A stretch of DNA of 64,000 nucleotides, from contig NZ_SOCP01000004.1 in assembly GCF_004364325.1 (NCBI RefSeq), positions 682,001-746,000 on the forward strand, given 5' to 3'. Below, piece after piece: positions 61,475-64,000 of the stretch; positions within the stretch are counted from its first letter, which is position 1; each line of letters opens with the position of its first letter. The translations under genes and the position numbers were made by a program. The notes beneath the pieces were generated by a model that saw only the letters and a list, made by a program, of their open reading frames with translations, made no database searches and was not told the DNA's origin. The DNA is from Actinophytocola oryzae (GTDB taxonomy: Bacteria > Actinomycetota > Actinomycetes > Mycobacteriales > Pseudonocardiaceae).

Positions 61475-62544
61475 TGGACCTCCGTCACCGGGACCGTGAT
61501 CGTCACGGTCGTACCCGCTCCCTCGATGCTCGACACCAGCAGGTCACCGCCGAGGAGCTTGATGCGCTCGCTCATGGACAGCAGCCCGATGCCCGGTCTG
61601 GTCCGCGTCATGTCGAAGCCGACGCCGTCGTCCTGGACCTTCGCCACCGCCTTGCCGTCGTGCATCTCGATCGTCACGCGGATGGAACGTGGCGTGGCGT
61701 GGCGGACCCCGTTGCGGACGGCCTCCCTGAGCACGATGAACATCTCCTCGGTGACCTCGCTCGGGAGACGGCCGAGGTCACCGGTCACCGTCACACCGGC
61801 CTCGATGGCGTCCGGCACGTGCACGTGCATGTACTCGGCGACGGCCTCGCGCAGCCCACCGTGGCTCTCGGTGGAGAAGCGCAGCTCCTGTGCGGTCTCA
61901 CGCACCGCCGCGAGGGCGTCCCGCATGAGCGCCGCGGCCTGGACGATCTTCTCCCTGGCGTGCTCCGGGTCCTCGTCGCGGTAGATGTCGTGCAGCTCGA
62001 GGTCCTGGATCGCCACGCCGATCGAGTGCGCGGCCCGGTCGTGCAGCTCGCGGGCGATCCGGTTCCGCTCGTCCCGGTGCGAGTTGTTCACCCGTTTGAG
62101 CAGGAAGCTCGCGTAGGACACCGAGCCGAGACCGACCCTGCGCATGATCGCCGCGTTGAGCGTGACGGCGGCGGCGAGCGTCGCGGCATCGTCGCCACCG
62201 CCCGCCCGTAACTCCCGGATTACCTCCGGAAGGAGTACGCCGAACATCTCAATGGCAGCACGAATCGATTCGCTCGGGTGAATTCCGTGCATTGCGCGGG
62301 TTACGCCGATCTCCTCGGTCAACCGCGCCGTGCGGAACTCGCCGGTCAGTGCCGCGCTGGTGTAGCTCTCCACGTCGTCGAGAACGGAGCCGAGCTGGTA
62401 TCTGAGCTGGTCATCCGCTTCCGCGCTTTCCACGAGTGGGCTTTCCACTTCGCGAAGGCGATCCCGAAGGGCGGACATGGCACGCTGCCGAACGGACGAC
62501 GCGAAAACGACGTCGATCCGGTCGTGCTCTGTGGCCATGGACAA
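61471..62544 (-). CDS. Cytosolic NarL-type histidine kinase
   Basis: A 357-residue kinase. The HisKA_3 phospho-acceptor ERNRIARELHDRAAHSIGVAIQ is near residue 160, and the HATPase_c part has LREAVRNGVRHA near 275, DDGVGFD near 312 and GIGLLSMSERI near 325. Residues 1-150 are a helical sensor region without membrane segments, so the signal is cytosolic. It is upstream of and coupled to the response regulator. Confidence 0.92.
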   Translation of the reverse strand: MSMATEHDRIDVVFASSVRQRAMSALRDRLREVESPLVESAEADDQLRYQLGSVLDDVESYTSAALTGEFRTARLTEEIGVTRAMHGIHPSESIRAAIEMFGVLLPEVIRELRAGGGDDAATLAAAVTLNAAIMRRVGLGSVSYASFLLKRVNNSHRDERNRIARELHDRAAHSIGVAIQDLELHDIYRDEDPEHAREKIVQAAALMRDALAAVRETAQELRFSTESHGGLREAVAEYMHVHVPDAIEAGVTVTGDLGRLPSEVTEEMFIVLREAVRNGVRHATPRSIRVTIEMHDGKAVAKVQDDGVGFDMTRTRPGIGLLSMSERIKLLGGDLLVSSIEGAGTTVTITVPVTEVQ

Positions 62545-62596
62545 CCATCCGTAGTCGACTTCGGGTGCCGGATTTGCGCAGTACGGAGTTGGTCAA

Positions 62597-63517
62597 TCAT
62601 GACACAACATCTGCCGAGAGCAATGTCATGTGGGCGGCGTACTGCGTTGTCATGAAGGCACGATAGGGCCGCCGTTCGGCGCAACGGCCGCCCCTTCCGG
62701 CGGCGGACAGCAGCAGTACGGCCACCGCGCAGGCGCCGGAGCACACCACCACACCGACCGGTAGCAGCCGGGGAACGACGACCACGGCCGTCGTGAGGAA
62801 CGCCAGCCCGAGCGACACCGCGAGCGCGGCCATGAGCGCCTTCGCCCGGCGCACGCCGAGGACGACAGGTGCCGTCCGCCTGCCGGCAACCCGGTCGCCC
62901 CGGACGTCGGACAGGTCCTTGGTCGCGCCGACGAGCCCCATCCACAGCGACATCGCGACCGAGGTGACGACGAGCGTGGTGTTCCACCCGCCACCCACGG
63001 CGGACCAACCGGCCAGGTAGGTGAGCAGGCCGAGGGAGACCACCCCGGCGAGGAAGCCGGGCATGCTGTTCTTCAGCGGCCACGGGCCCATCGAGTACGA
63101 CCACCCGACGAGGAGCACCAGCAGCACCAGTAACGCCGACCGCGACGACACCAGCACACCGCAGGTGACCGCGACGACCGCGAGCACGTAGCACATCCGC
63201 GTCGCGGCGGCGACCGGGAGCGCGCCGCGTGCGATGGGCCGCGTCGAGCCGTTCTCCCGGTCCTCGACGACGTCGGCGATCCCGTTGACGAGGTACACGC
63301 ACCAGGTGGCCGCGAGCCAGCTCGCGGCGGCGAGGAGCACCGACTGGTCGACGAGGTGGGTCGTCGCCGTACCGCCGCCCAGCACGACCCCTGCCACGAA
63401 GCGGAGCTGGAAGATGACCTGGACGACGGGCCGGGCCTCCTGCCAGCTCGCGCGGACCACTCCGGTCATGCCACTGATTCCGAAGGGAAATAGAATTTTC
63501 TGTTGAGTGGTAACCAT
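62597..63517 (-). CDS. UbiA-family prenyltransferase
   Basis: A 306-residue membrane protein of eight to nine helices. The first Asp-rich motif NGIADVVEDRENGSTRP lies near residue 84 (NxxxDxxxD) and the second, TKDLSDVRGDRVAGRRT, near 193 (DxxxD). UbiA enzymes attach a prenyl chain to an aromatic or related acceptor using magnesium. An aromatic acceptor could come from the aldolase-derived pathway. GGGAGG lies about 13 bases before the ATG, a somewhat long spacing. The gene sits on the same strand upstream of the two-component genes. Confidence 0.9.
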   Translation of the reverse strand: MVTTQQKILFPFGISGMTGVVRASWQEARPVVQVIFQLRFVAGVVLGGGTATTHLVDQSVLLAAASWLAATWCVYLVNGIADVVEDRENGSTRPIARGALPVAAATRMCYVLAVVAVTCGVLVSSRSALLVLLVLLVGWSYSMGPWPLKNSMPGFLAGVVSLGLLTYLAGWSAVGGGWNTTLVVTSVAMSLWMGLVGATKDLSDVRGDRVAGRRTAPVVLGVRRAKALMAALAVSLGLAFLTTAVVVVPRLLPVGVVVCSGACAVAVLLLSAAGRGGRCAERRPYRAFMTTQYAAHMTLLSADVVS

Positions 63518-63747
63518 GGTTGATTTCTATCCTCCCTTCGGTATTGCACGACAGTGCGGAGTGGTAGCGCTTTCACTCCCACCTTAGCCGAGACCACTAC
63601 GACTTTGGTGACAGTGGCCTCCCACCTTGCGTTCAAGCTCGCCCGCAGAGGTGGCAGTCGCCTTGTCGACGGTTCCGTGACGCTTCTAACGTCGGCTGTG
63701 AAATCGAGGAACCGAGATCGACCGTTCGTAGATGGGTGGGGCACGTG

Positions 63748-64000
63748 ATGATGCGAGTGCGTTTCTTCGGGGATTTCGCGATGCACGCCTGCGACCGGCC
63801 GGTCGACACGCTGCGGGGCAGGACGTCGAGTCTGTTCCAGTTCCTGCTGCTCAACCGGGGACAGACCGTGCGCAGGGAACGACTGCACGAGGTGCTGTGG
63901 CCCGGCAGGGAGTGGTCGTCGACCGACAGCTCGCTGAAGGTGGCCGTGCACGCCCTGCGCCGCGCGCTCAGGACCACGGCGGACGACGGCGCCGAGCTGC
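63748..64000 (+). CDS. SARP-family pathway regulator, N-terminal part
   Basis: The open frame continues to the right edge. About 84 residues are visible and start MMRVRFFGDFAMHAC. RGRTSSLFQFLLLNRGQTVRRERLHEVLWPG, followed by SLKVAVHALRRALR, is the winged-helix OmpR-like DNA-binding domain of SARP activators; the BTAD domain would follow outside. Starts at 63745 (GTG), 63748 or 63751 (ATG) are all possible. The three repeats with 11-base spacing in the locus are the type of site SARPs bind, so it is the likely activator of this cluster. Confidence 0.8.
   Translation, partial: MMRVRFFGDFAMHACDRPVDTLRGRTSSLFQFLLLNRGQTVRRERLHEVLWPGREWSSTDSSLKVAVHALRRALRTTADDGAEL

Noticed and set aside
62596..62657. 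ATGACA/TGTCAT inverted elements at the end of the UbiA gene as an operator
   Set aside because: The spacing is long and irregular and the elements lie mostly within the coding end, so a chance origin is likely.

Overview
The window is very GC-rich and its codons end mostly in G or C. It carries DUF397/DUF5753 regulators, a SigE-family sigma factor, a Spo0M-like protein, SARP-type control and two secondary-metabolite loci. This points to a filamentous actinomycete, probably of the Pseudonocardiaceae type (Lentzea/Saccharothrix-like). The family is an inference; no rRNA or tRNA gene was seen.

Positions 1-23213 are mostly ordinary chromosomal genes: a large PcfJ-like protein cut by the left edge, a hemerythrin-domain protein, a metallo-beta-lactamase-fold hydrolase divergent from a LysR regulator, RidA, a self-contained HTH/hydrolase/TetR/streptogramin-lyase group, a Tat-exported cholesterol oxidase, a secreted TAP-type hydrolase, serine dehydratase, a Spo0M-like protein, a sigma/membrane-protein pair, Ogt, a DUF1906 protein, and an XRE-DUF5753/DUF397/SAM-methyltransferase group.

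Positions 23578-41928 hold a polycyclic tetramate macrolactam (PTM) cluster. On the minus strand the order is sterol-desaturase-like hydroxylase, a 3102-residue iterative PKS-NRPS (KS-AT-DH-KR-ACP-C-A-T-TE), then two phytoene-dehydrogenase-like flavoenzymes. Converging on it is a plus-strand unit of P450, cupin, P450 and aromatic-type FAD monooxygenase. The zinc alcohol dehydrogenase that closes the third ring in many PTMs was not found, so a 5/5 bicyclic core with extra oxidation is the simplest prediction.

Positions 43084 to the right edge hold a second, more unusual locus. A tightly packed minus-strand operon runs aspartate kinase, DhnA-type aldolase, an HK97-fold shell protein (encapsulin-like), PAPS sulfotransferase, SDR, alicyclic-acid-like CoA ligase, acyl-CoA dehydrogenase, CysC, a small ORF, CysD, CysN, a second copy of that ORF, aldehyde dehydrogenase, SRPBCC protein and MFS transporter. 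Divergent from it are an efflux pump, a HAD phosphatase and CysQ. PAPS supply, sulfate transfer and PAP removal are therefore all encoded together around a capsid-like shell. An MbtH-like protein, a two-component system, a UbiA prenyltransferase and the start of a SARP regulator follow, so the locus probably continues past position 64000. Three tandem repeats with 11-bp spacing look like SARP boxes and link its promoters.

The main candidate for an undescribed system is this encapsulin-sulfation locus. A second unexplained structure is a 119-bp repeat inside its operon. Each full copy encodes a 40-residue ORF and ends in a ribosome-binding site plus an ATGA stop-start junction for the next gene.
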